In this document: positions 7,659-17,210 of the stretch, one piece after another | Layout: each line of letters starts with the position of its first letter | Numbering within the stretch: the first letter of the stretch is position 1 | Origin: Candidatus Poseidoniaceae archaeon | Lineage (GTDB): Archaea; Thermoplasmatota; Poseidoniia; Poseidoniales; Poseidoniaceae | Assembly (NCBI GenBank): GCA_949372655.1 | Contig: CASIAI010000009.1 | Span: 1-64,000 of the forward strand | Direction: 5' to 3' | Length of the DNA stretch: 64,000 bases | Translations under genes and position numbers: made by a program | The notes under the pieces: model-generated | The model's input: the letters and a program-made list of their open reading frames with translations, nothing else | The model's database searches: none | Told to the model about the DNA's origin: nothing

Positions 7659-10600
7659 ATGCGTACATGGCTTGTAGTTGCAGTATTACTGGCCGTTATT
7701 GCATCTCCAATGTTGACACAAACTTCAGTTTTGGACGATTCAGGCGATAATTTGCAGTATTCAAATCCAATGCAAGCAACAATTTCACCTAGTTCTGGTT
7801 GGACCACGGGTGGAGATCAAATCACTATCACAGGTAGCGGCTTTTTGGACATGGCATGGAAGAATCTCACTTCAGATGGTAATGCCTACACATGGACAAC
7901 TACTACAGCGAGCTATGTTTACTATAGTGGGTGGGATCCTTCCATTGGAGTCGACTCAAATGGAACCGTTCACATCGCCCACTCGAATATGGATAGTGAT
8001 GATTTTTGGCTCAGCAGTTTTGATGGTTCAACATGGACGCATTTGAAAATTAGGAATTGCGGGACATGTGCTCTAACGCAGATCTTGTTATTGACAGTAA
8101 TGATAACATTCACATCGCTTATTATCACAGTATGTCGAGCACAGGCTACCTACTTTACACCATGTATGACGGAACCTCCTGGTCAAATAATTGGAGCACG
8201 TCTACTGCTGAGAACGACCAAATTTCCATAACCCTCGATGCAAATGACAGGCCGCATATTTCCTACTCAAGGGATGGATCTATCTGCAATGCAGCGCTTT
8301 TAACCTATTATGATGGGTCTTCATGGACAACAATCACTCTGGATGACACAACCACATATGTTGGTTGTGACTCTTCCATTGCGATTGACTCAAACGGCTT
8401 TGTTCATGTTGCATACAGGCACCACGGCAACATGGACATGAAGATTGCTTCGAACATCAGTGGTTCTTGGCAACGCTACCTCGTCGATAACGGCAATGGC
8501 GTGGGCTATCACAGCGCTATGGCAGTGGACTCTAACGATGAACTTCATCTTGTTTACGCATCCAATTCTGCTGGAAACACTGCGTACTTTGCAGACGGTG
8601 TCTCCGGTTCGGCTTGGACAGTTTCAAATCAAGGTAACTCAAGAGACACATTTAGCATGTACATTGACCAATTTGATATCGTTCACATTTCGGAGTACAA
8701 CGGTAACTCAAATTTGGGCTACAGTATGATGGCGCCTGGTGGAACTCGGCAGTCAATGACAGTTGACAACGTCGGTGATGTTGGCTATGAAAATGATATA
8801 GTTGTTGATGACAACAACATGATCCACATCGCATATTATGACACTTCAAACAAGTTGCTTAAGTACGCTAATCGTTCCACAGGGATGTCTATAACACAGG
8901 AAATCAGTGTACAATTTGGTAATTATGGGTACGTTACAGGACAAGTCGTAAACGATACGACCATTGTCGTTAATACTCCAATTGCTGGTACAGTGGCCGA
9001 AACAGTAGATGTTAGTCTGTGGGACTTAGACGGTATCGAGCATGTTCTGAATTCGTCTTTCTCCTATATTTCTCCAGATGATGTAGACAGTGATGGAATA
9101 ATCAATGCTAATGATAATTGTCCAAATATTGCAGGTACATCGACTCAAGATTTGCATGGATGTCCAGACGATGATAATGATGGATACAGCAATTCAGGAG
9201 ACGCATTCCCAAATGAGCCATCCCAATGGAATGATACAGATGGTGATGGATGTGGTGATAGGTCCGCTCTTCTCGGCGGGGTTAATTCCGACGCCTTCCC
9301 GTTGGATAGTACACAATGCTTAGACTCTGATAATGATGGCTACGGCGATAATCAAACAGGCTTCCAACCGGATGCTTGCATTACTACTTGGGGTAATTCC
9401 ACCAAGGGTAGATTTGGTTGTCTAGATGATGATGGTGATGGCTGGGCGAATCTCGACGATATGTTCCCACTTGATGCAACTGAGCACAATGATACAGATG
9501 GTGACGGTGTTGGAGATAACTCTGATTGGGCGCCAAATGACGGTACTGAAAGTCAAGATTCAGATGGTGATGGAGTTGGTGATAACAGCGATGACTTCCG
9601 CAATGATGCAAGCGAAACACAGGACTCTGATGGTGACGGTATAGGTGATAATGCAGATGTGTTTCCGTTGAATGCTAATGAATGGGAAGATTTGGATGGT
9701 AACCAAATTCCAGATAACTCCGAGTCAAGTAAAATACAAATAACCTCTTCTTCTCAAGACTTAAAGATTCATCCTTACCATATCTATGCAAATAACCTGA
9801 CACTCACTTTGGATGTTATCACCTCTGAAGGGTTTACCATGGTCTCTATTGAATCTAATCCGAGTATTACTCCAAATACTGGAGGACTTCCGTATGGTAT
9901 GTATGGCGGAGATAGTCAAATCATAGCACTAGAATCTGGTCAAATTATGGCTCAGATTCCCCCGGAATTTTTTACAGGCGCCTACATCAGCGATTTCAGC
10001 CCTTTAATTAATTTCACAGTACATGTAACTGGCGCTCCACATGGCTGTGAAGGCTCGCCGGAGTTTTGGGATACGCAACAGCAGACAGTCTGTCCCAGCA
10101 AGGTTGCAAACTATCGAACAGACTATTATGCAAATTTCTCAATGATGTTATGGAACGGAGATGATGATAATGATGGCGTTGCAAATAGTTGGGATCTTTT
10201 CCCGTTAGACGCAAATGAAAGTCAAGATTCAGATGGCGACGGAGTTGGAGATAATAGTGATGCTTTCCCTATGAATGCCTTTGAAATTTTTGACACAGAT
10301 GGAGATGGAGTTGGTGATAACTCAGATGAATTCCCGAACGATGCAAGTGAATCTGTTGATACAGATGGCGACGGAGTTGGTGATAACTCAGATGCATTCC
10401 CGAGCGATGCTAGTGAATCTGTTGATACAGATGGTGATGGTATAGGAGATATCTCTGACCTTTGTATCAATACAATGCAAAATAATTCAGTTGATACTGA
10501 CGGCTGTTCACTACAACAACTCAACGGTGATGGTAATGAAACAGATGATACACAGGGCAATCAAACTAATGGTACAGATAATACAAATCAAACAGAAGTA

Positions 10601-11356
10601 CCAATTGACACCGATGGAGATGGAGTTTCAGACTTAGAAGATAATTGTCCTGGCACTTCCCCAGATACTCTAGTTGACGCTTTTGGTTGTGAGATAGTTG
10701 AATCAGAAAATGATGAGGATGAATCTACTTCAGCATTTGAATCATTCTTTTCTGGAGATAGTGACCCTGTAACAACAACAGTAGGAATCGGTGCAATTCT
10801 ACTCGCCTTGTTTACTCTACTGCAAACCAATGCAGTCGCTGCAGTTCTTCCTGATACCTTCCGCTGGGTTCAAGTTCTACGTAAGAATTCTAAACTTACC
10901 AAAGAAGAACGTAATGAGTTGACATATCTTCAATCATTAGTTCAAGCCTATCATAGCAATCCAGAGGAATTAGCTGAAGAATTAGTGAATTTGAAAGGGG
11001 ACATTACCGCACGGTTTACCAATAATCAAATCAAGAAAGAGACCCGTGAAAAATTACTAATTTTGATCGAGGAACTTCAATCTTCGACGCCGAATGAATT
11101 GTATCAAATTGCTCATAATGATGCCTATTTCGGTCTATCAGAGGTAATTGACACAGGCGATAGAACCAAACTCCTAGATGAAAAGTTAGCAATGACGAAA
11201 AGTGAAGATGAATTGAATAAACCTGAATCACCTTCGCACTATTCTTTAGGAGAAATGGATGATAAAGGAACGTATTGGATGGAATGGCCAGAAGGTTCTG
11301 GAACATGGTATTACAGATATACTCCAGAAGATGATTGGTCAATCTATGAGAATTAG
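7659..11356 (+). CDS. Large surface protein: TIG domain, propeller-like repeats, thrombospondin type 3 repeats, C-terminal TM; apparent frameshift
   Basis: The gene reads as two frames. The first, from ATG 7659, encodes a signal peptide and a TIG/IPT start (ISPSSGWTTGGDQITITGSGF), then propeller-like repeats of the form WT..., (A/G)(I/V)DSNGxxHIAY. It loses homology after about 8060. The matching frame continues from about 8057 to 11356. One extra G in the GGG run at 8061-8063 would restore a continuous protein of roughly 1,230 residues. After the propeller, a strand set starting VQFGNYG and ending SSFSYI looks like the second half of the TIG domain. Then follow DxDGDGVGDNSD calcium-binding TSP3 repeats, a transmembrane helix, and a charged tail of about 180 residues rich in helices and ending in an aromatic segment (WMEWPEGSGTWYYR). 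The protein is probably cell-surface anchored. Whether the frameshift is real or a sequencing error cannot be told here. Confidence 0.75.
9491..9688 (+). repeat. Three tandem 66-bp units encoding TSP3-like repeats
   Basis: Units begin at 9491, 9557 and 9623, exactly 66 bases apart, each encoding a 22-residue D-x-D-G-D-G-(V/I)-G-D-N-(S/A)-D block. The Asp spacing fits calcium-binding thrombospondin type 3 repeats. Confidence 0.85.
10226..10489 (+). repeat. Second array of four 66-bp TSP3-encoding units
   Basis: Units begin at 10226, 10292, 10358 and 10424. The second to fourth are close copies at the DNA level, suggesting recent expansion or homogenisation. The fourth diverges after its first half. 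An inserted domain of about 180 residues separates this array from the one at 9491. Confidence 0.85.
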
Positions 11357-11406
11357 ATAATTGGTGGATAAACATCAAGTCCCAAGCGGTATCCAATCGT
11401 TCTAGT

Positions 11407-12033
11407 TTAACGTCCCTTGAAATAACTGATAGTTGAATGAATTGAGACAAATAGAAGTAATAATCCAACTAATGGGAAAATGAAGAAGCAGCATATGAAA
11501 AAGTCAACTCCTGATAAACCAGGTAAAAGAACGGATTCACTTGGATTGGTCGGGTTGTAATATACTGTAATTTCCTTGCCTTCTGGATATTCATCATCTG
11601 AATTTGCAGACCAAGAATTACATGAATTTTCTGCAGTATAACTTATTCTTTCTCCGTCGTAAGTTCTTCCGTCAACTGTATATTGATAGTCGACATGTAA
11701 ACAATATGTTGTTCCTCCTTCACCATCTGTTGAAGTTGATACATAGCTATTTTCTACAATACCATCTACGGGCTCCCAATCACCAGTTCCTATGTCTGCA
11801 ATTATGTCTGAACCAATAATTACAGTGGCAAAGAGCGATGCAGAGCACCATACGATTGTAAAAAGCCAAAGTACAGCAAGCCCTCCAAAACTTGCTTCAT
11901 TTAGTTCAACAGTATTTTCAGACTCATATTGTATTTCCTGAACATCATTATCTATTTCCTCAAGTTCTTTTTCAAAGTCTTCTTCAGACTTTTCCTCGAG
12001 TTTTTCTTCCCAAAACTTGTTAGACACGCCCAT
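11407..12033 (-). CDS. DUF3592-type membrane protein
   Basis: This is a 208-residue protein with an acidic coiled N terminus (EEKSEEDFEKELEEID), a first TM helix at about residues 50-75, an exported beta domain, and a C-terminal TM helix at about residues 175-200. The beta domain has the pattern typical of DUF3592: VDGIVENSYVS, then a YxVDGRTYDGERI segment, then GKEITVYYNPTNPSESVL. Function is unknown in the family. It is convergent with the surface protein ending at 11356. The gene at 12095 lies upstream on the same strand with a 61-base gap, so the two may be separate transcripts. Confidence 0.7.
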   Translation of the reverse strand: MGVSNKFWEEKLEEKSEEDFEKELEEIDNDVQEIQYESENTVELNEASFGGLAVLWLFTIVWCSASLFATVIIGSDIIADIGTGDWEPVDGIVENSYVSTSTDGEGGTTYCLHVDYQYTVDGRTYDGERISYTAENSCNSWSANSDDEYPEGKEITVYYNPTNPSESVLLPGLSGVDFFICCFFIFPLVGLLLLFVSIHSTISYFKGR

Positions 12034-12094
12034 GCCTAATAGACATCACCTTTGTCATTTTTCCCGACGGTAAGTGACGTGAGCACAAACTATT

Positions 12095-12553
12095 CTACAA
12101 ATCACTTGAAGAAATCTTTTCCGCCTCATCTCGCACTAAAATAGCGTGTAATGCCAAACCCACAGGCATCAGCATTATTCCAAAGAAAATTGTAGTTTTC
12201 ATTATCCATGGATTGGTATTACGCTCTACACACCTCTTCCACATCCACCTTGTGACAAATATATCTCCAGCCACCATGTGTGCCCATGCAGCAGATGCAC
12301 CAGCTTTGGTACCCATTATTCCGGCGAGCCCCTCAAGGATTCCATTAGGGTCGGTTGAATCTTTAGCCAGGTCGATGAGTCCTTGCGGGTCAGCAATGGT
12401 GACAAGCCACCAAACAACTAGAGGCCCAAGGAAAAACCATGGCCCCTGTAGTACCTTTTGAGTCATTTTATGTTCAGGGTAAACTAGCATTGCAAACCAA
12501 AACGGCCCTACCCACATTGTTGAAAAAAAGAAGGAGATATCATAAGCGTCCAT
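12095..12553 (-). CDS. ABA4-like (DUF4281) membrane protein
   Basis: This is a 152-residue protein with four predicted membrane helices. The sequence resembles the ABA4/DUF4281 family: a region beginning LVYPEHKMTQKV, a central loop, then AAWAHMVAGDIFVTRWMWKRC and a final helix. ABA4 in plants is required for neoxanthin formation, and related proteins occur widely in bacteria without proven activity. No carotenoid gene lies next to it here, so no such role should be assumed. The ATG at 12553 is used; the next gene on this strand ends just upstream. Confidence 0.7.
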   Translation of the reverse strand: MDAYDISFFFSTMWVGPFWFAMLVYPEHKMTQKVLQGPWFFLGPLVVWWLVTIADPQGLIDLAKDSTDPNGILEGLAGIMGTKAGASAAWAHMVAGDIFVTRWMWKRCVERNTNPWIMKTTIFFGIMLMPVGLALHAILVRDEAEKISSSDL

Positions 12554-12609
12554 ATGACCGATTTAGTATGTTGTGTTTTAGTACCTTGTTTGCCAAATTT
12601 GCGTTATTT

Positions 12610-13446
12610 CTAAGATTCTGTTGTGGGGTCCCAGCCTGAAACATAGTTACATTCCAGAGATTTAATCGCTTCATATTCTCCTGAAATATCAATTTCCAGT
12701 GATTTAATATTCTCGACGATTCTTACAGGATTACTTGATTTAGGAATAGTAATACACCCTTCATCATAACAGAACTTTATTGCAACTTGGGCTGGAGTAC
12801 AACCAATTTTACTTGCAATAGTGGCCAGTTCTGGGTCGTCCACTTTGTGACCTCTGGCCAGTGGTGAATAAGCCATGACTCGAGCTCCCACGTCTTCAGT
12901 GGCTTGTTTTAGATGAGGTCTTTGTAACCATGGGTTGAACTCAATTTGATTCACACATGGCATGTAAGAAGCGTATTCTTTCATTGCTTCAAGATGTTTT
13001 GACCCATAGTTGGAAACACCTATCGCTTTGACTAAACCTTGTTCAAGACAGTATTCCATCGCTTTCCAAACCGGTGCTCGATGTTCTGGATTTTCAGGTG
13101 GCGCATGGACTAAATACAAGTCAATATAATCCATATCAAGTAGTTCTAAAGACTTCTTACAGTGTTCGATTGTATCTTCGTATCCTGTTGCATGTCCTCT
13201 TCTAAGTTTGGTTGTGATAAATACTGAATCCCGAGAAACCCCAGATTGTTTGATGGCTTGACCAACTTCCCATTCATTATTGTACATACTTGCAGTATCA
13301 ATGTGAGTATATCCTGCATCCAGAGCTTTTAGGACTGAATTTTTACACTCACCTTCTGTTGTCATTAGAAACACTCCAAGTCCAAATTGGGGGACTTCGT
13401 GAGGGTAGGCTTCTTTGCCATCAGGCGTGTTATGGCTAATTCGCAT
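12610..13446 (-). CDS. Aldo/keto reductase
   Basis: This 278-residue enzyme is a NADPH-dependent TIM-barrel oxidoreductase acting on small aldehydes or ketones in the cytoplasm. The catalytic tetrad is complete: Asp50 (in GYTHIDTASMYNNE), Tyr55, Lys80 (ITTKL) and His114 (LYLVHAPP). Other family marks are GVSNYG, NQIEFNPWLQ and the cofactor-binding IPKSSNPVRIVEN near the C terminus. The length is normal. The preferred substrate cannot be read from sequence. It lies on the minus strand between two small membrane-protein genes, without an obvious pathway partner. Confidence 0.93.
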   Translation of the reverse strand: MRISHNTPDGKEAYPHEVPQFGLGVFLMTTEGECKNSVLKALDAGYTHIDTASMYNNEWEVGQAIKQSGVSRDSVFITTKLRRGHATGYEDTIEHCKKSLELLDMDYIDLYLVHAPPENPEHRAPVWKAMEYCLEQGLVKAIGVSNYGSKHLEAMKEYASYMPCVNQIEFNPWLQRPHLKQATEDVGARVMAYSPLARGHKVDDPELATIASKIGCTPAQVAIKFCYDEGCITIPKSSNPVRIVENIKSLEIDISGEYEAIKSLECNYVSGWDPTTES

Positions 13447-13486
13447 GCATGATTCTACTGATAGGAGGTTGATGAATACCTCGTAA

Positions 13487-14131
13487 TCATTCTTCTTCAG
13501 ACCAAGTTCTCCGCATTACTTTACCAGTTATATCAGCAGCATCCAGTGCTTCCATATCATGATCAATAATTAGGTGTTTAATCAGTTCATGCTGAAAAAC
13601 CATTTCTTTACACTTCGGACATTCAAGTTGTCTTGCTTGCCTGAATCCTGCAAATTCCATTCTTCCTTGCTTTGTTGTAAGTCTCCTACCAGTCCTGAGT
13701 AATACAGAGACAAAAACCAGTACAAACAATACAATTGCACAACCAAAGCCCATGAAAACGCCAGATGGAGGAGGATATTGTGATAACTTGATATCTTGAG
13801 TTACCGATACTTGATTAGAATTATCAGAACTATCTATCTGGATAACATGAGTAAAGTTTTCTCCTCTTAATGTAAGAAGGATTTCGACTCCATCTTCCTG
13901 TGATTCAGCATCTAACATTAGCGTAAATGCCCCATACGCATCTGTCATCGCTTTAGTTCCTCGATATTGATAGCATTGAGTATTGCCTGCCTCGCATTCA
14001 ATCAATACATAATGAAGAGGTACTGGAGTATTGTCTGCATAGGTCGCTTTTCCAGAGATTAGGTAGGTTTCAGCACTAACTAGCGGGGCGAAAAATATGG
14101 TCAATATCATAATGACCAGTATTCGCCTCAT
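13487..14131 (-). CDS. Signal-peptide protein with carboxypeptidase-regulatory-like domain, TM helix and cytosolic C2H2 finger
   Basis: The 214-residue product starts with a clear signal peptide ending near VSAE (residue 21). An extracellular beta domain follows (ISGKATYADNTPVPL..., DAYGAFTLML), like the small transthyretin-like domains that modify peptidases and surface proteins. A TM helix (about residues 128-148) leads to a cytosolic tail containing CPKCKEMVFQHELIKHLIIDH, a C2H2-type zinc-finger pattern. This layout, an exported beta domain tied to a cytosolic zinc finger, recurs in larger form in the products of 17211, 25098 and 49819. A sensing or scaffolding role across the membrane is an inference. 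It is divergent from the photolyase gene. Confidence 0.65.
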   Translation of the reverse strand: MRRILVIMILTIFFAPLVSAETYLISGKATYADNTPVPLHYVLIECEAGNTQCYQYRGTKAMTDAYGAFTLMLDAESQEDGVEILLTLRGENFTHVIQIDSSDNSNQVSVTQDIKLSQYPPPSGVFMGFGCAIVLFVLVFVSVLLRTGRRLTTKQGRMEFAGFRQARQLECPKCKEMVFQHELIKHLIIDHDMEALDAADITGKVMRRTWSEEE

Positions 14132-14223
14132 AGTCGTTGCACATTATCGGCGCTTAAAGACCCTTGATTTCCTCCTTGAGGATTTATCAAAATACATGAA
14201 TTAATAGAGTGTAGAAATGAGAT

Positions 14224-15720
14224 ATGGTTGTGGCAGTATCTTTGGTTTGGTTCAAACGAGACTTGAGAGTCTCCGATAATCAAGCACTTTTAGAAGCCGT
14301 AAAAAGCCAACTACCCGTAATATGTTTATTCAATATCGAACCGGAAAGAATCCACAGAGGTGATGTAGATACAATACATATCGAATGGGAATTAGATTGT
14401 TTAACAGAGTTAAGAAATTCTTTAGAATCCATTGGTGGCAAATTATTATTTAATTTTGGAAGTATAGTTGATGAACTAACAAAGATAAATCAACAGTATC
14501 AAATCAAGAAAATTTTCAGTAATGAAGAAACTGGTTTAACCTGGTCTTGGGAAGTTGATAAATCAGTTGCTAAATGGTGTATAAAGAATGAGGTAGACTT
14601 CACAGAGTATCCAACAAATGGTATAGTTAGAAGACTTGATTCACGTGATAATTGGAAGAAAGAAAGAGATTCTAGAGTGTGTGATGAACTGATAAAGACT
14701 CCAGAACAGATCATTTCACCGCAAGGATTAGAATCGGATGAAATCCCTAGAATTGAAGAGTTAGGTCTTGACCCAAGAGAACTAAAACAAAGACCTGAAC
14801 CTGGTGAAAAAGCGGCTATATCAGTATTATTTTCATTTTTAGACCAAAGAGGTCGGACATATCGTAAAGATATGTCAAGTCCTATTACTGGACAAGATGC
14901 ATGTTCTCGTCTTTCGCCGTATCTAAGTTCAGGATGTATCAGTATTAGGCAGATATTTTATCATACAAGGAGAAAGCAAAAAAGAGTCAAACAAAATCCT
15001 CGCTCAGCAGAAAACAGAGGGTGGACTTCAAGTCTTAGTTCCTTTCAAAGTCGTTTGGCATGGCATTGTCATTTCATTCAACGCTTAGAATTTGAATCTA
15101 CGATGGACCAGATAGCACTCAACCCAGAACTAGATGAGCAATTACAACGCGAATATGATGAAGATAGATTTCTAGCTTGGAGCGAGGGAAATACAGGTTG
15201 GCCTTTTTTTGATGCCTGTATGAGATATTTGACAGCCACAGGGTGGATTAATTTTAGAATGCGGGCAATGCTTCAATCGGTTGCCTCATACACCCTTTGG
15301 CTACCATGGCAAGAGACTGGTAATCACTTGGCAAGACTATTTTTGGATTATGAGCCGGGTATACATTGGTCACAAGTCCATATGCAGTCAGGTGTTACAG
15401 GGATTAATTCAGTCAGAGCTTATTCAATTAGAAAACAATCAGAAGACCAAGACCCTCAAGGTGACTTCATCAGAGAGTGGGTCAAGGAATTAAGTCAAGT
15501 TCCAACCGAATTTATTCATGAGCCTTGGTTGATGTCTTTAGAGCAACAAAATCAGTATGGATGTATAATTGGAAAAGATTACTCAGAGCCGATTGTTGAT
15601 GAAAAGTCAGCGAGAAAAGAAGGTGTTAGTAAATCATATTCAGCCAAAGGAAATCCCCAAGTCCGACAACGTTCAAGATTAGTCTATGACCTCCATGGCA
15701 GTCGTAGAAGACAAAAGTGA
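14224..15720 (+). CDS. Cryptochrome/DNA photolyase family protein
   Basis: This is a 498-residue FAD-dependent photolyase-family protein, expected to repair UV-induced pyrimidine dimers with light, or act as a blue-light sensor. The N terminus (VSLVWFKRDLRVSDNQAL) is the classic photolyase alpha/beta domain. The FAD-binding helical half carries WSEGNTGWPFFDACMRYL, GWINFRMRAM and SVRAYSIRKQSEDQDPQG. The last block differs from the E. coli type and is closer to the cyanobacterial/plant-like branch as I remember it. A basic tail of about 45 residues follows the core. The trait fits life in sunlit surface water. The ATG at 14224 is close to the start of the divergent gap; the branch, and therefore repair versus signalling, needs a tree. 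Confidence 0.9.
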   Translation: MVVAVSLVWFKRDLRVSDNQALLEAVKSQLPVICLFNIEPERIHRGDVDTIHIEWELDCLTELRNSLESIGGKLLFNFGSIVDELTKINQQYQIKKIFSNEETGLTWSWEVDKSVAKWCIKNEVDFTEYPTNGIVRRLDSRDNWKKERDSRVCDELIKTPEQIISPQGLESDEIPRIEELGLDPRELKQRPEPGEKAAISVLFSFLDQRGRTYRKDMSSPITGQDACSRLSPYLSSGCISIRQIFYHTRRKQKRVKQNPRSAENRGWTSSLSSFQSRLAWHCHFIQRLEFESTMDQIALNPELDEQLQREYDEDRFLAWSEGNTGWPFFDACMRYLTATGWINFRMRAMLQSVASYTLWLPWQETGNHLARLFLDYEPGIHWSQVHMQSGVTGINSVRAYSIRKQSEDQDPQGDFIREWVKELSQVPTEFIHEPWLMSLEQQNQYGCIIGKDYSEPIVDEKSARKEGVSKSYSAKGNPQVRQRSRLVYDLHGSRRRQK

Positions 15721-15790
15721 ATTATATTCTCCTTAAATCGGTTTTCTTTATGTTGTGTCGACCCTACGCATTAATCGAGGGATAGTCAAG

Positions 15791-16048
15791 ATGCAGGGCG
15801 AGGATATGATTTCACGTATCTCAGGTCTTGATGTATACTTGCCCTCAGGGCGTCGACTTGGCGTTGTTTATGATGCTGTAATAGACACATCAGGAATCCG
15901 TTGTACTCATCTCTTTGTTAGGGAAACCGACCACGAACTCGTTGAAGGTGGAATAAATATCGCAGTTCCATGGCGCTGGGTTCGCGGAGTCAATGATATT
16001 GTCATGCTTAGATGGTTTCCACCTACGCCGATCCCTATGAATTCTTGA
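15791..16048 (+). CDS. PRC-barrel domain protein
   Basis: This is an 86-residue protein consisting of one PRC-barrel-like beta domain (ISGLDVYLPSGRRLGVVYDA, then a strand pair ending VPWRWVRGVNDIVML). PRC barrels occur in RimM, photosynthetic reaction centre H subunits and many small archaeal proteins that bind RNA or protein partners. I prefer the ATG at 15791, with GAGGG upstream, over a GTG at 15755. Its stop codon forms the first bases of the ribosome site of the RNase Z gene (TGAGGTGA at 16046-16053), so the two are coupled. A role in RNA metabolism is suggested only by this neighbour. Confidence 0.75.
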   Translation: MQGEDMISRISGLDVYLPSGRRLGVVYDAVIDTSGIRCTHLFVRETDHELVEGGINIAVPWRWVRGVNDIVMLRWFPPTPIPMNS

Positions 16049-16057
16049 GGTGAAAGA

Positions 16058-17188
16058 ATGAGTTTCGATATTCATATTCTTGGTACTTCATCGGCTCGTC
16101 CAACCGGTTCAAGACAAGTCAGTGGAAGTATTGTTGTCTGTGATGAAGGAGTTGCAGTAGTCGATGCTGGCGAAGGCTTCCAATCACGATTTGCCATTCA
16201 AAGAAGACGGATGAAACAATCCGATAAGAGTCAAATCAAAGTTAGTCGAGTAGATGTATTATGCTTGACACATGGACACTTAGACCATACATGGGGAGTA
16301 CTTCCATGGCTTCATACCCTTTCTTTAGATAAGCGTAAAAAACCACTTTTGATACTTGGGCCAACCTCAGGTGAAGTATTAGAATCAGTACTTTCTAATT
16401 CTGATTTACCAGAAAATACCTCTAATTCCGACTTATTAATTCAGTGGCGTTCTTGGCACCAATTAGGAGGTACCTCACAACAATTAGGCTTCCCAGTTAG
16501 ATGGATTTTAGGAGATGTCAAATCTAATCGGTGGATTGAATTATTACCAGATAGCGATTCTGTAATTGAATTAGATAAAATGCCCCAGCCCGATGGATGG
16601 TCTAATAATAAAATCAAACCATTACCGACTAACCATACCGTTCCATCATGTGGTTGGCATTTTTCTTCAAAGCCTAAAAAAGGTAAATTCAATCGTTTAA
16701 GGGCTGCTGAACTGAAACTCTCGGATGCTCATAGAGCGGGTCTTGCAAGGGGTGAAGACCAAACTTTGGAAGATGGTAGAATCCTAGCCTCTGATGAGTT
16801 TAGGTCTCCTGATTCGGGAGGTATAAGCGTAGTTCTTTCAGGTGATACATCAGAAATGTCTGAGGGTATAACAAGTCTTGAGAATTGTGATGTACTCGTT
16901 CATGAGTCAACTTTTCTTGAAGATTCGAGTGAACGGGCCATGAATTATCTTCATAGTACTGCAAGTGGAGCTGCTAGAACTGCATTATCAGGTGGCGCCA
17001 AAAACCTTGTTCTAACCCATTTTGGTGCCAGAATAAAAGACACTGATGAGTTATTGTCTCAGGCACGAGAACAATTAGGCGAATCCAAGACTGCACTTAC
17101 TGCTGCAAGCGATGGAGATCGAATTCATGTTTCTGATTTAGGTTCTGTCACGCACCATTATTGGGGCGAGCAAGGCTGGTCAAATTGA
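16058..17188 (+). CDS. rnz: Ribonuclease Z (tRNA 3'-processing endonuclease)-like MBL-fold protein
   Basis: This 376-residue metallo-beta-lactamase-fold enzyme matches tRNase Z, which cuts the 3' trailer from tRNA precursors. It begins with FDIHILGTSSARP and the VVDAGEGFQSR segment typical of the family. The metal-binding block LTHGHLDHTWG lies at residues 70-80, followed by an Asp in VLSGDTSEM, LVHEST and a final VLTHFGAR with the third histidine region. The middle (residues 130-220) is longer than in compact archaeal enzymes and may be the exosite arm. The start is fixed by TGAGGTGA four bases before the ATG. Other MBL nucleases or hydrolases remain possible but less likely. Confidence 0.8.
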   Translation: MSFDIHILGTSSARPTGSRQVSGSIVVCDEGVAVVDAGEGFQSRFAIQRRRMKQSDKSQIKVSRVDVLCLTHGHLDHTWGVLPWLHTLSLDKRKKPLLILGPTSGEVLESVLSNSDLPENTSNSDLLIQWRSWHQLGGTSQQLGFPVRWILGDVKSNRWIELLPDSDSVIELDKMPQPDGWSNNKIKPLPTNHTVPSCGWHFSSKPKKGKFNRLRAAELKLSDAHRAGLARGEDQTLEDGRILASDEFRSPDSGGISVVLSGDTSEMSEGITSLENCDVLVHESTFLEDSSERAMNYLHSTASGAARTALSGGAKNLVLTHFGARIKDTDELLSQAREQLGESKTALTAASDGDRIHVSDLGSVTHHYWGEQGWSN

Positions 17189-17210
17189 TTCAAACTAGCG
17201 CATAGTTGAA

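Noticed and set aside
10222-10830. Long minus-strand frames opposite the TSP3 array
   Set aside because: They are shadows created by the Asp/Ser-rich repeats on the plus strand.
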